Assembly (NCBI GenBank): GCA_964540105.1 | Contig: CAZILL010000002.1 | Span: forward strand, 1,054,001 to 1,118,000 | DNA: 64,000 nucleotides | Origin: DATKJY01 sp964540105 | GTDB lineage: Bacteria; Zixibacteria; MSB-5A5; GN15; FEB-12 | Reading direction: 5' to 3' | Part shown: positions 34,992-44,794 of the stretch, piece by piece | How the letters are laid out: every line of letters begins with the position of its first letter | Numbering within the stretch: position 1 is the stretch's first letter | The notes under the pieces: model-generated | What the model saw: only the letters and a program-made list of their open reading frames with translations | Database searches by the model: none | Told to the model about the DNA's origin: nothing | Translations under genes and position numbers: made by a program

Positions 34992-37880
34992 ATGAGGAGC
35001 ATGAAACTAAAACATCTAGCTCTCGTACTGCCCGTCTTGTGGCTTCTTGCCAGTATCGCTATGGCTGCGACGACTGGCAAGATCATGGGCGTGATTACCG
35101 ACTCGAAGACCAAGGAGCCACTGGTCGGAGTATCTGTCTCAGTGGTCGGAACGACCATGGGCGCCATGACCGGCACCCAGGGTGAGTACACGATTCTCAA
35201 CGTTCCGGTCGGAACTTACGCACTCAAGATGTCCATCGTTGGCTACGCGGAAGTAGCGATATCCAACGTTCAAGTGTCCGCGGACCTGGCCACCTACCAG
35301 GATCAGGGACTGAGCTCCGCCGTAACCGACATCGGTAAGACCATTCAGGTGACGGCTGAGCGGCCACTGGTCGTGAAGGACAAAACGACGTCGATCAACA
35401 TTGTGAAGCGTGAAGAACTTCTGTCGATGCCGACACGCGGTTTTGAGCAGGTGGTTGGGATCCAGAATAGCGTCGTGCGCATGAAGTCCAACGTCGATAT
35501 CCGCCAGCGCGGCCAGCGCGAAACAGTTGGTGGCGGCGGTACCGAGTTGAACCTTCGTGGTGGTCGACCGTCTGAGGTTGCATATTATGTCGACGGGTTC
35601 TCCCAGCAGGATCCGTTGTCTGGTATTTCCACTGCGAACATTAACAACAATGCCATCAAGGAAATCTCGGTTGTCTCCGGCGCCTTCTCTGCCGAGTACG
35701 GTCACGTGGCGTCGGGGATTGTCAACGTCGTGACGAATTCCGGAAGCGACGTGTACCACGGCAACGCTGAAGTAGTAACCGACAACGTCCTTGGCGCGAA
35801 GAACAGCTTCGACCAGAACTTCTACTCAGCTGATGTCAGTGGACCGATCCCGGGTCTCGAGAAGGGGTACTTCTTCCTCTCCGGTGAGCGCCGCTGGTTT
35901 GGGGATCGCGAACCTTCATCGCGAACTAAAGAGATCTTCGAAAAATATGGTTTTGACAAAAAATTCGGTGAAAGTTATCAACGGCTCCCGAGCAACAGTC
36001 AGGGTGGATGGTCGTATCAGGGGAAACTCGACTATAACGTGACCCCGAATATGAAGCTCGGTTTGAGCGGTAACGGGTCGATCGATATTTGGCGGGAATT
36101 CCGTCATGATCGTATCTTCTTGCCGAACCATTCTCCCAAGTACGAAGACAAGAACCTCGGTCTGAACGCCAAGTTGACGCACACTCTGAATGCGAACACG
36201 TTCTACAATCTGAGTCTATCCTACTTTTCCACCGAGCGTTTCCGCGGGGACGCAACCCTGTGGAAGGACCTCGCGGCCTACCATCGTCCGTTTGCTAATC
36301 CTGAAGAGGATGACCAAAGTCTGTTCTACATGGACTCCGCAGAGGTGACGGTGAAGAAGAGCCTGTTGGATACCACGATCGTGCCCGGCTCCCCGGAGGA
36401 CGGAGATACGACTTTCGTCGCCCAGTCCTACTGGAGGAATTACCTGAAGCGCAAGTCATCGTACATAGGTGTCAAAGGGGATCTTACCAGTCGCATTACC
36501 GAACATCACACGCTGAAGGCTGGATTCGATTTCCAAAGACATACACTTCGCTATTTCGAGAGCGTTGATCCGACTCAGTCATACACGGCTCGTCTGGTAA
36601 ACAGATACGGTTACGATGCCTTTGCTGAAGAGTCCGACAACGAGAGCTATAAGAACGATACCAAGCACCCGATCAATCTCGGGCTGTACGCTGAGGATCG
36701 CTTCGATTGGCAAGGGATGATCATCAGCGCCGGCGTTCGCTTCGACTACTTCGATTACAAAGCTCTTCGGATTGTTGATGTCGCCCATCCTCTCGATCCC
36801 GGGCGCTTGACAAGGATCGACACGCTGGATCCAGGCGATCTCACCAAGAGCAAGAAATTCACGAAGGTCTCACCGCGGATCGGGATCGCTTTCCCAATCA
36901 GCGACAAGACGCAGCTCCATATCAACTATGGCAAATTCTACCAGCGTCCTGACCTGCGTCGACTCTACCTTGGTTATGATTTTCTTGAGGCTCGGATAAC
37001 CGGCGGCTCGTATTATCCGTTCTCAAGTCCAAACCTTGAGCCTGAGAAGACCACCCAGTACGAAGTGGGGATCACGCATCAGCTCGGTGAAAACACTGCG
37101 CTCGAGGTCACCGCGTACTACAAGGATGTCGAGGACCTCACCCAGATCTATCACCAGTCCCCGGCAACTCCGAACACCTATGATTTCTTTGCCAACTCCG
37201 ATTATGGCACGATCAAAGGGCTTGATATTGCAGTCAATATGCGGCGCACGCACAACCTCACCCTTAATCTGAAGTACACGCTCTCATATGCCAGCGGCAC
37301 CGGTTCCTATGCGCAGAGCCGTTACATTGTGGCCTGGCAGGGCCCGGACAATCCGCCCAAGATGACGGCTCCGTTGGATTATGAGCAACGTCATTCAGTG
37401 TCGGGCATTATCGACCTCCGTGCGGGCGAGGGGGAGGGGCCAAAGCTCGGGAATGTGCGCCTGCTTGAAAACACGGGTTTGAACATCCTTATGACAGCGG
37501 CGAGCGGCACCCCGTACACGCCTATTCTGGTTGACAACGCGATCACGCTTGCAGCGTTTACTCCGAAACCGACAGGACCGATTAACTCAGCCAATTTGCC
37601 CTGGACCTTCCGCATCGACCTCAAGCTTGAACGCGTGGTCAAAGTGGGCAAGTATTCAGTGACACCTTACTTGTGGGTAAAGAACCTGTTGAACCGAGAC
37701 AATGTGCTGGCAGTTTATGAAACAACGGGCACGCCGGACGAGACCGGCTGGCTGGGAACTGCCGAGGGACGTACATTCGCCGAGAAGAACGGCGACACAA
37801 GATACAAACTCAAACAGGATAACCCCAGAAACTGGGACTCGCCGCGCCAGATACTGTTTGGCCTGCGGGCGTCATTCTAA
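34992..37880 (+). CDS. TonB-dependent outer-membrane receptor with carboxypeptidase-regulatory N-terminal domain
   Basis: A 962-residue outer-membrane protein. Signal peptide to ~residue 26 (SIAMA), then a beta-sandwich of the CarboxypepD_reg type (GKIMGVITDSKTKEPLVGVSV ... GTYALKMSIVGYAE, ~28-105), the plug (ELNLRGGRPSEVAYYVDGFSQQDP, GAFSAEYGHVASGIVNVVT) and a ~700-residue barrel ending in ...FGLRASF with the terminal Phe needed for outer-membrane insertion. The architecture is SusC/FCB-like. The ligand is not evident; a neighbouring secreted protein and PorV-like barrel point to envelope or secretion work rather than metal uptake. The start is uncertain between 34992 and 35001, each with AG-rich sequence very close. 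First gene of a three-gene cluster. Confidence 0.92.
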   Translation: MRSMKLKHLALVLPVLWLLASIAMAATTGKIMGVITDSKTKEPLVGVSVSVVGTTMGAMTGTQGEYTILNVPVGTYALKMSIVGYAEVAISNVQVSADLATYQDQGLSSAVTDIGKTIQVTAERPLVVKDKTTSINIVKREELLSMPTRGFEQVVGIQNSVVRMKSNVDIRQRGQRETVGGGGTELNLRGGRPSEVAYYVDGFSQQDPLSGISTANINNNAIKEISVVSGAFSAEYGHVASGIVNVVTNSGSDVYHGNAEVVTDNVLGAKNSFDQNFYSADVSGPIPGLEKGYFFLSGERRWFGDREPSSRTKEIFEKYGFDKKFGESYQRLPSNSQGGWSYQGKLDYNVTPNMKLGLSGNGSIDIWREFRHDRIFLPNHSPKYEDKNLGLNAKLTHTLNANTFYNLSLSYFSTERFRGDATLWKDLAAYHRPFANPEEDDQSLFYMDSAEVTVKKSLLDTTIVPGSPEDGDTTFVAQSYWRNYLKRKSSYIGVKGDLTSRITEHHTLKAGFDFQRHTLRYFESVDPTQSYTARLVNRYGYDAFAEESDNESYKNDTKHPINLGLYAEDRFDWQGMIISAGVRFDYFDYKALRIVDVAHPLDPGRLTRIDTLDPGDLTKSKKFTKVSPRIGIAFPISDKTQLHINYGKFYQRPDLRRLYLGYDFLEARITGGSYYPFSSPNLEPEKTTQYEVGITHQLGENTALEVTAYYKDVEDLTQIYHQSPATPNTYDFFANSDYGTIKGLDIAVNMRRTHNLTLNLKYTLSYASGTGSYAQSRYIVAWQGPDNPPKMTAPLDYEQRHSVSGIIDLRAGEGEGPKLGNVRLLENTGLNILMTAASGTPYTPILVDNAITLAAFTPKPTGPINSANLPWTFRIDLKLERVVKVGKYSVTPYLWVKNLLNRDNVLAVYETTGTPDETGWLGTAEGRTFAEKNGDTRYKLKQDNPRNWDSPRQILFGLRASF

Positions 37881-37899
37881 GGGAAGGTGAAGTATTAGT

Positions 37900-40800
37900 A
37901 TGAAAGTAAAACTCTTAGCAGTACTGCTCACGCTCTTCGTTGCACTTCCTGCAATTGCCGCCCCGCCGACGGGTGTCAAGTCGGCGCCGAGAACCGCGGC
38001 GACGCTGGATAACGAAGGCTATATCGATGCGAACAATATCTTCATGTTCGTGACTAACCAGGGATCGTTTGGCCGGGATCTGGCGGGAGTCTTCGGCCAC
38101 GACTATGGGACCTTCTTCCCCTATAACGGCATCCAGTACATCGAGGACGGCTCCCAGGTAGCCTCGCCTCTATATGCGTCCGGTCTCTGGATCGGAGGCG
38201 TCGACTCAGCTACGGGGGAAGTTCGAGTCAAAGTCGCTGAATACAACAGCGAATACTGGCAGGGACCCTGGGAAACAGCGGCTACCTTTGTGGACAAGGC
38301 CGAGTACAAGGTATACAAGCTGTACTCAGACAGTCTTGAAGGAAATCCGAACAGCGATTACACGAACTGGCCCAAGACCCAGGGAGCTCCGGTCACAGCA
38401 GGTAACAAGCCCGCAATGATTGGCGATCAGATGTGCTGGACTGTGTATCATGATCGCGACGACACCACCAGCCATCAGAACGACGCCGGACGTACCAAAC
38501 CTCTCGGCATCGAGATTAGGCAGACGACCTTCGCCTTCAAGCGCGAGGGGCCGCTTAATAACATTGTGTTCATCAAGTTCCAGGTCTTCAATCGCGGCGA
38601 CCGGGTAATCAAGGACTGCTATTTCTCGCTATGGGCTGATCCCGATCTCGGCGGCTCGAGCGACGACTACGTCGGATGCGACACCCTGCTGAGCGTTGGC
38701 TACATCTATAACGCCAACAATCGTGATGCCGACTACGGTTCCAACCCACCCTGCCTCGGTTACGACTTCTTCCAGGGACCGCTGGTTGATGGCGAAGATT
38801 CCGACACCGCCAAGGCGTGGGGCCGGCTCTGGCCAGGGAAGAAGACCCTCGGGATGAGCTCGTTCATCTGGTACAAGAACGGCACCGATCCCAACGACTA
38901 CAATGAATCGTATAATTATATCAAGGGGCTCCAGAGAGACGGCTCCCCGTTGTCCAATGGTACCAGGTTCGTGTTCCCCGGTGATCCGGTGTCCAACAAA
39001 GGGGATTTGGACTTCGATCCCGGCGATCGTCGCTTCATCGAAAGTACCGGTCCGATCACGTTTCGACCCGGTGATGGTACCCGACCCGGTGATAGTGTTG
39101 AAATCCTTGCGGCGATCGTAGTTGGACAGGGAGTGGACAGAAAGTCCTCCATCTCCATCATGAAGTATTACGATCAGTTTGCGCAAAACGCTTACAGTGA
39201 TGACTTCAGGGTTCCCAATCCGCCGGCTGCTCCGCAGGTGAAAGTCGCGAGTCTGAACGGGGTGGTTTCCCTGAACTGGAGTGACACATCCGAAGTCTCA
39301 CCGGGCGACTACCCGTTTGAAGGGTACACCGTTTATCAGGGAGAGTCTCCGGCGGGTCCGTGGAAGCAGATCGCCAATTTCGCGAGAACGGGCGTCAAGA
39401 TTAAAGACACTGTCATCGATCCGATTTCTGGTCTGACCGAAGTGCGCGTTGTGAAGAATGCGACTGACGATCCAGTTCAGCGCCATTTCGCGGTCAAAGA
39501 GGATTTTATCCTGGGAGGTCAGATCAACAATCTGACTCAGTATTACTTCAAGGTCGAGGCGTACTCTTACGACCCGGCCGGCTTCCCCAATATGCTGAGT
39601 AGCGTAACGCAGGTGGCCGCCACTCCTCAGGGGGCTCCCGGTGATCTCCGATATCCGTTCATCTACGGCGAGACGCTGCCGGTTACCCATGTGACTGGCG
39701 TTTCGGACGGGGTTATTCAGCCACTGGTTTTGGATCCATCGGCCTTGACCGGCCACACATACAAGGTGACGTTCAGAGATACCGACCCGGATCCTGATGC
39801 TGTCAGTCTAGTCTGGAACCTGATCGATACGACGGCAAACCCTGACGACACCGTCTTGAAGAACCAAACCAACATGACAGCAGGCTCGCAGGACTACCTG
39901 CCTGTTGCCGGACTGCTTGTGAAGGTCTCCGGTCCGCCAGTCGATTTCAAGAACTTCGAAGTAATCTCCAACGCGAGCGGAGTCTTGAATCCGCCTGAAG
40001 GGGGCGCTGCCGACTTCCAGGGATTCCCGAGTTTGCAGCCGACGACGCGGCAGCAAACAAACGGATCCAGATGGCTTTTTCATACTGGCGACAATGGCAC
40101 GCGCGCGGAGTACGGCCCGTTCCTCGCTCGTGTCACTCGTGACGGTGGCAACTTCAGAGAGATCGGATCTTACGATTTCGAGATGCGCTTCACTGCCACT
40201 GGCGGTGTCGCGTGGCGCAATCCTGGCTTTGAGTCTGGCAGCAATGCCCCCATCGCTGTGCCATTCGAGTTATGGAACATCGGGATTGCAACTCCGGACG
40301 ATCCTTCGGACGATTACCGAATGATTCCCTCTATACTTGATGTAGACGCGGACAGCACCTACAACTTGAGCAGCTATGGAGCGGACGATCACTCGGCCTC
40401 GGGCGGCACGAACGATCCGTATACGGATTGGATTTACTGGCTGAAGCCTGCAAATACTGCCCCTGGCCATGCCGGTTATGACGCTGCCGCCAGTCAGATT
40501 GTTGACACTTCCTATCCCGGAGAGGATCACGAAGTTCTCGCGCGAACGGTGCTGGTAAGCTGGAACGGAGGTTCCGCGCCCCCATTTGCAGCCCCGATGC
40601 CAGAGGCAGGTACAACCTTCCGAATCACTACTACCAAGCCCGTAAAGGAAGTCGATGTATTCACCTTTACTTCTCCGTTACCGTCACAAGTGGCGTCGGG
40701 TGAAGAAGCGCTGAGCCAGATCAATACCGTACCGAATCCGTACTACCTCTTCGGACCGTTTGATCCGGCGGCGACGAACAGGCAGATCAAGTTCCAGCAT

Positions 40801-41028
40801 TTACCGAAAGAGTGCACGATTACCATTTACACTCTCGGGGGTGACTTGGTCCGCACGATCCGGAAGACTGATCAGAGCACATCGATTGAGACTTGGGATA
40901 TTTCCACGGAAAGCGGCCTGCCGGTCGCTTCGGGAATCTACATTTACGTGGTCGATGCGCCGGGCCTTGGTCAGAAGGTTGGCAAGATGGCGGTATTCAC
41001 CGAAGCCGAAGTAATCAAGAAGTACTAG
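37900..41028 (+). CDS. Large secreted protein with Fn3-like module and FlgD/sorting-type C-terminus
   Basis: A 1042-residue exported protein of unknown function. A signal peptide (KLLAVLLTLFVALPAIAA) is followed by a conserved-looking ~400-residue region rich in aromatic and acidic residues (GLWIGGVDSATGEVRVKVAEY, CYFSLWADPDLGGSSDDYVGCD), an Fn3-like module near 445-540 (SLNWSDTSEVSPGDYPFEGYTVYQG) and a C-terminal FlgD-like domain (VPNPYYLFGPFD, ITIYTLGGDLVRTI, GLPVASGIYIYVVDAP). Similar proteins lie beside TonB receptors and PorV-like barrels in FCB-group genomes. It starts 19 bases after the receptor gene with GGAAGGTGA upstream, and is co-directional with the PorV-like gene. Confidence 0.85.
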   Translation: MKVKLLAVLLTLFVALPAIAAPPTGVKSAPRTAATLDNEGYIDANNIFMFVTNQGSFGRDLAGVFGHDYGTFFPYNGIQYIEDGSQVASPLYASGLWIGGVDSATGEVRVKVAEYNSEYWQGPWETAATFVDKAEYKVYKLYSDSLEGNPNSDYTNWPKTQGAPVTAGNKPAMIGDQMCWTVYHDRDDTTSHQNDAGRTKPLGIEIRQTTFAFKREGPLNNIVFIKFQVFNRGDRVIKDCYFSLWADPDLGGSSDDYVGCDTLLSVGYIYNANNRDADYGSNPPCLGYDFFQGPLVDGEDSDTAKAWGRLWPGKKTLGMSSFIWYKNGTDPNDYNESYNYIKGLQRDGSPLSNGTRFVFPGDPVSNKGDLDFDPGDRRFIESTGPITFRPGDGTRPGDSVEILAAIVVGQGVDRKSSISIMKYYDQFAQNAYSDDFRVPNPPAAPQVKVASLNGVVSLNWSDTSEVSPGDYPFEGYTVYQGESPAGPWKQIANFARTGVKIKDTVIDPISGLTEVRVVKNATDDPVQRHFAVKEDFILGGQINNLTQYYFKVEAYSYDPAGFPNMLSSVTQVAATPQGAPGDLRYPFIYGETLPVTHVTGVSDGVIQPLVLDPSALTGHTYKVTFRDTDPDPDAVSLVWNLIDTTANPDDTVLKNQTNMTAGSQDYLPVAGLLVKVSGPPVDFKNFEVISNASGVLNPPEGGAADFQGFPSLQPTTRQQTNGSRWLFHTGDNGTRAEYGPFLARVTRDGGNFREIGSYDFEMRFTATGGVAWRNPGFESGSNAPIAVPFELWNIGIATPDDPSDDYRMIPSILDVDADSTYNLSSYGADDHSASGGTNDPYTDWIYWLKPANTAPGHAGYDAAASQIVDTSYPGEDHEVLARTVLVSWNGGSAPPFAAPMPEAGTTFRITTTKPVKEVDVFTFTSPLPSQVASGEEALSQINTVPNPYYLFGPFDPAATNRQIKFQHLPKECTITIYTLGGDLVRTIRKTDQSTSIETWDISTESGLPVASGIYIYVVDAPGLGQKVGKMAVFTEAEVIKKY

Positions 41029-41046
41029 GCAAGGAAGGATTAGCTG

Positions 41047-42036
41047 ATGAAAAACAGAATTGTGATATTCGTGATGGTTCTCCTTGTGTTGAGTCTGTCT
41101 TCGGCTTTTGCAGGCAACTCAAGGCGAATCGGTACTGCCGGCGGACAGGAATTGCTTATTCCGGTCGGTTCGCGCGGCACGGCTATGGGTGGCACGGTCG
41201 TCGCCAATAGCCATGGGTTGGAGGCTGTCTACTGGAATCCGGCGGGTTTGGCCTCGCTTGAAGGAACCGAAGCCATGTTCAGCCATTTACCGTATATGGC
41301 CGATATCGATGTCAATTTCGGCGGCATCGCGACCGGCATCGAGTCGTTTGGCACTTTGGCCTTCACCGCAAAGGTGGTTTCGATCGGTAACATGGACGAG
41401 ACCACACAGGAATACCCCGATGGCACCGGTCGTGCGTTCAATCCGAGCCTGACGGTGTTGAGCGTGTCGTATGCCAAGCAGATGACGGCGAACGTCGCTT
41501 TTGGCGCGACCGGCTCGATCATCAACGAGAGCATTTTCGAAGCGAAAGCCACCGGCCTGGCTTTTGATGTCGGGTTTATGTACGATCCCCGCTGGCGTGG
41601 CGTAACCATGGGGATAGCGATCAAGAACTATGGCCCTGAGATGAAATTCAAAGGGAAGGGGTTTGAGCGTCTTCTTGGAGATCGAAAAGCGGCGCCGAAC
41701 TCGGCCAGTTTCGATCTGCCCAGTTACTTGTCACTGGGCGTTTCTTACCAGTTCCTCAACGAAGGGATGAACCAGGCGACGGTTTCCAGCAACTTCCGCT
41801 CTAACAATTTCTCGGAAGATATGTGGCAGGCTGGCGCGGAGTATGCCTACAATGAGCGCTACTTCCTGAGAGCCGGTTACAACTATTCCAATCAGGACAG
41901 TTATCTGTATGGTGTGTCGTTTGGCGGCGGGCTGACGTATCCTGTCGGCAGCACGAAAGTCAGTCTTGAATACTCGTGGACCGAAACCAAAGTATTCACC
42001 GACAACCAGTATTTCTCGCTGAGGTTGAACTTCTAA
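41047..42036 (+). CDS. PorV/PorQ-family outer-membrane protein
   Basis: A 329-residue outer-membrane beta-barrel. Signal peptide to SSAFAG, then the family block GGQELLIPVGSRGTAMGG and WNPAGLASLEGTEAMFSH typical of PorV/PorQ (UPF0164-like) proteins, FadL-like barrels linked to type IX secretion and its cargo shuttling. The C-terminus YFSLRLNF has the expected final Phe. AAGGA precedes the ATG and the gene follows the secreted protein by 18 bases, so the three genes form one unit. This supports a T9SS-like route for the sorting-domain proteins in the window, though no core secretion channel gene is present here. Confidence 0.9.
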   Translation: MKNRIVIFVMVLLVLSLSSAFAGNSRRIGTAGGQELLIPVGSRGTAMGGTVVANSHGLEAVYWNPAGLASLEGTEAMFSHLPYMADIDVNFGGIATGIESFGTLAFTAKVVSIGNMDETTQEYPDGTGRAFNPSLTVLSVSYAKQMTANVAFGATGSIINESIFEAKATGLAFDVGFMYDPRWRGVTMGIAIKNYGPEMKFKGKGFERLLGDRKAAPNSASFDLPSYLSLGVSYQFLNEGMNQATVSSNFRSNNFSEDMWQAGAEYAYNERYFLRAGYNYSNQDSYLYGVSFGGGLTYPVGSTKVSLEYSWTETKVFTDNQYFSLRLNF

Positions 42037-42065
42037 TTCAGCGAGGACTTCTACTTCTCCCTCGG

Positions 42066-42105
42066 GGTCGGGTATCGCCAAGATACCCGACCTCATTTTG
42101 TTCTT
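42066..42105 (+). terminator. Rho-independent terminator of the receptor/PorV unit
   Basis: Perfect 11-bp stem (GGTCGGGTATC with GATACCCGACC), five-base loop, then TCATTTTGTTCTTTT, 30 bases past the PorV-like stop. Confidence 0.88.
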
Positions 42106-42169
42106 TTGGACTCCAGCGCCACAAGGCGAGCGATTAACTCCTCGTTTGTGAAGACGCTCAGCCTGCAAG

Positions 42170-42198
42170 CGATCCCATTCTCTCTTGCGGTGGGATCG
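42170..42198 (+). repeat. Inverted repeat upstream of the epimerase promoter
   Basis: Arms CGATCCCA and TGGGATCG separated by 13 bases. It lies ~60 bases before the predicted start and has no T-run; it may be a regulator site or a chance dyad. Confidence 0.3.
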
Positions 42199-42224
42199 AG
42201 AGCGAGCACTCTTCAAATCTCGGG

Positions 42225-42253
42225 TTGCGCAGATCGAGAAGCGCAGCTATGTT
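42225..42253 (+). promoter_or_regulatory. Candidate sigma-70 promoter of the epimerase-kinase-regulator unit
   Basis: TTGCGC (42225-42230), 17-base spacer, TATGTT (42248-42253), with a start near 42260. A strong AAGGAGG ribosome site follows before ATG 42294. Confidence 0.45.
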
Positions 42254-42293
42254 AACCAAAATCGTCGTTGTTTCATAGTTAAGGAGGACACTC

Positions 42294-43241
42294 ATGAGCA
42301 GGCAAAGCGCGCTTGTTACCGGCGGCGCCGGATTCATCGGCAGTCACCTCGTCCGCGAGCTCGTGCAGCAGGACGTCCAGGTTCGCGTTCTGGATGATTT
42401 CTCAACCGGTACTCGGCAAAACCTAAAGGAATGTGCCAAGGATATTCAGATTCTCAAGGGGGATATTCGGGACGTCTCGGCTGCTCGGAAGGCACTCAAG
42501 GGAGTCAGCCACATGTATCATCTAGCCGCAGTCTCCTCGGTACCCCAATCGGTGGCCGACCCTCTGGCGACCTTTGATGTTAATCTTCGGGGAACATGGA
42601 ATATGCTTGAACAGGCCCGACTTGCCGGAGTGAAGCGGGTGGTGTTTATCTCATCGGCCTCGGTCTATGGCAGCGAGGCTCGCATTCCCTTCCGCGAGAC
42701 ATTTTCGCTGCGCGGGAGCTCCCCGTATGCAACCACAAAGCTCCTCGGTGAGCAGCTCTGCGAACTCTATCTCCGGCTCTACGGACTGGAGACAGTCGCC
42801 CTCCGGTTGTTCAGCGTCTATGGACCCAGGCAGAATCCGCGCTCGCAGTATGCAAACGTCATACCTGCGTTTTCAACACGGGTCTTGAAGGGAATCACAC
42901 CGACAATCTATGGTGACGGCCGGCAGACACGCGATTTTATCTTCGTCGGGGATGTGGTGAAAGCGCTCGCCAAGGCGGCAGTGTTGAAGAACGTTGTCGG
43001 GGAGGTCATCAATTTCGGTTCCGGTAAGCAGACTTCAGTGAATGACCTGCTCAAGTTCATTCAGAAGGCGCTTGGCACCAAGGTTCGACCTGTATACGCC
43101 CCGAAGAAGGCTGGAGATGACCCCCGAACGCTGGCCGACACCACGAAGGCAAAGAAGTATCTCGGTGTCAAGAAGGTAACGCCGCTCGATCTTGGCCTGC
43201 GACGCACCTGTCTGTGGTTTCGGGATCATTACGGCGAGTGA
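42294..43241 (+). CDS. NAD-dependent nucleotide-sugar epimerase/dehydratase (extended SDR)
   Basis: A 315-residue extended short-chain dehydrogenase acting on nucleotide sugars. The NAD motif GGAGFIGSHL (~10-19), YHLAAVSSVPQSV, SSASVYGS and the catalytic YxxxK in SPYATTKLLGE are all intact; RQTRDFIFVGDV is the usual substrate-side motif. It resembles UDP-glucose or UDP-GlcNAc 4-epimerases (GalE/WbpP branch), but substrate cannot be fixed. Excellent AAGGAGG Shine-Dalgarno. It precedes the sensor kinase by 60 bases and probably supplies a sugar nucleotide to the polysaccharide operon further right. Confidence 0.92.
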   Translation: MSRQSALVTGGAGFIGSHLVRELVQQDVQVRVLDDFSTGTRQNLKECAKDIQILKGDIRDVSAARKALKGVSHMYHLAAVSSVPQSVADPLATFDVNLRGTWNMLEQARLAGVKRVVFISSASVYGSEARIPFRETFSLRGSSPYATTKLLGEQLCELYLRLYGLETVALRLFSVYGPRQNPRSQYANVIPAFSTRVLKGITPTIYGDGRQTRDFIFVGDVVKALAKAAVLKNVVGEVINFGSGKQTSVNDLLKFIQKALGTKVRPVYAPKKAGDDPRTLADTTKAKKYLGVKKVTPLDLGLRRTCLWFRDHYGE

Positions 43242-43301
43242 CCTCCGAACGGGCGAGATGGTGCGTTGACATTCGGTCCTAATGCACGCACGGTCCAAGC
43301 T

Positions 43302-44759
43302 ATGACGATCCGATCAAGACTTCTGTTCTCGTATCTTACGATGCTCATGTTGCTGGTCGCCATGGGCGCAGTGTCGACACTGGCGGTTTTCCGGTGGCAA
43401 CGAGCCTCTGACGACTTTCAAATCATGAATGACCAGCGCGAGTGTGCCGAGACCGTGCGAACTCTCATGTTTCGCCAAATCAGCTCGGGTCTGGATTTCC
43501 TGAGCCAAGTCGAACGATCGGATGAACGCTTCTACGAGGCGAATCGACTGGCACACGACCGACTATCTGAACTGCGCAAGACTCTGACGCTCGATCGGGA
43601 AGCCGACTATATTCAGGCCCTGGAAGAGGTGCATGCCGAGCTGGAGTGGATGGGGAGGCGCCTGTTCCGGCAGGTGTCCGATACGACTCCTGTAGTAACC
43701 TCGAACGAGGCGCATATCCGTCTTCGCGAGATTTCGGATGAGGTAACGGCGGCCGTGTCGGCCCTTAACCAATTCTATCGGTCCGAAGTTACCCGCCGAA
43801 TGCAAGAGGCTATTGCCGCCGGCCGTGTCGCATTCTTCGTCATTCTGGCGGCCGTGCTGCTTGCGGTAGCGGAACTGATCCTGATGATCTTTCTGAGTCA
43901 CCGTTGGGTTGTGCGACCAATTCGGATTGTCCATCAAACCACGCAGACCTTCGCGACCGGTAATCTCGACGCCCGCGCCAACATAACCAGCCGCGACGAA
44001 TGGGGCGCCCTGGCCGCCTCGCTCAACGGCATGGCGAGTTCTCTGAAACAACTACAGCAGACCGTTCGCGATCAGGAGCGGTTCGCCGCGCTGGGCGAGA
44101 TCGTGGCCTACACCGCTCACAATCTTCGCAACCCACTGGCCGGCATCCGGGCCGCCGCTCAGGTAACCATGCAGTCGATTCCAACAACTGAGACAGAGAC
44201 CATCTCTTCATTGACGGACATCGTCCAATCGGTCGATCGCATGGATGTCTGGATGCGGGGGTTGTTGAAACTTGCCGCTCCAACAAAACTGCATCTGGAA
44301 ACGACGACCGTCAACACTCTGGTTACCGAAGTCACACAGTCTGAACTTCCGAACTGCAGATTGAACAATACACAACTCGAAACGCATCTGGGCGACCAGC
44401 TTCCTGAGATCAGCATTGACCCATCCCTCATGCAGCAAGCTTTGGTCGCTCTCATCACGAACGCCCGTGAATCAGGGGCAGGGCGTATCGCGGTGCGGAC
44501 CTCTGCCGAGAACCGCGCCGGAGAACCGCCTACAGTTCACATCGGCATTTCAGACAACGGTAAAGGGGTGGCGCCCGAGATGATGCCACGATTGTTCCGA
44601 GCCTTCGTGACCGACAAGCCAAACGGAACCGGACTCGGCTTAGCGCAAGTAAAGAAAATCCTGGAATTGCACGGGGGGAAGATCGAGATTGAAAGTCACC
44701 CCGGGAAGGGCACCTCGGTGCAGTTGACCCTTCCTGGATCGCATGGAAACCCGGCGTAA
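43302..44759 (+). CDS. Membrane sensor histidine kinase (NtrB/AtoS-like) with HAMP domain
   Basis: A 485-residue inner-membrane kinase. ATG 43302 places the first transmembrane helix at ~8-30; the second is at ~176-200, enclosing a ~145-residue helical periplasmic sensor. HAMP follows (~201-255), then the H-box with H273 in AYTAHNLRNPLAG, and the ATPase domain with N-box LITNARESG, DNGKGVAPE and GTGLGLAQVKK. This H-box type pairs with NtrC-family regulators, and the partner is encoded 35 bases downstream. The signal it senses is unknown. Confidence 0.92.
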   Translation: MTIRSRLLFSYLTMLMLLVAMGAVSTLAVFRWQRASDDFQIMNDQRECAETVRTLMFRQISSGLDFLSQVERSDERFYEANRLAHDRLSELRKTLTLDREADYIQALEEVHAELEWMGRRLFRQVSDTTPVVTSNEAHIRLREISDEVTAAVSALNQFYRSEVTRRMQEAIAAGRVAFFVILAAVLLAVAELILMIFLSHRWVVRPIRIVHQTTQTFATGNLDARANITSRDEWGALAASLNGMASSLKQLQQTVRDQERFAALGEIVAYTAHNLRNPLAGIRAAAQVTMQSIPTTETETISSLTDIVQSVDRMDVWMRGLLKLAAPTKLHLETTTVNTLVTEVTQSELPNCRLNNTQLETHLGDQLPEISIDPSLMQQALVALITNARESGAGRIAVRTSAENRAGEPPTVHIGISDNGKGVAPEMMPRLFRAFVTDKPNGTGLGLAQVKKILELHGGKIEIESHPGKGTSVQLTLPGSHGNPA

Positions 44760-44794
44760 CCGTCGAGCGATATCGACCGAACTGATGAGGAGTT

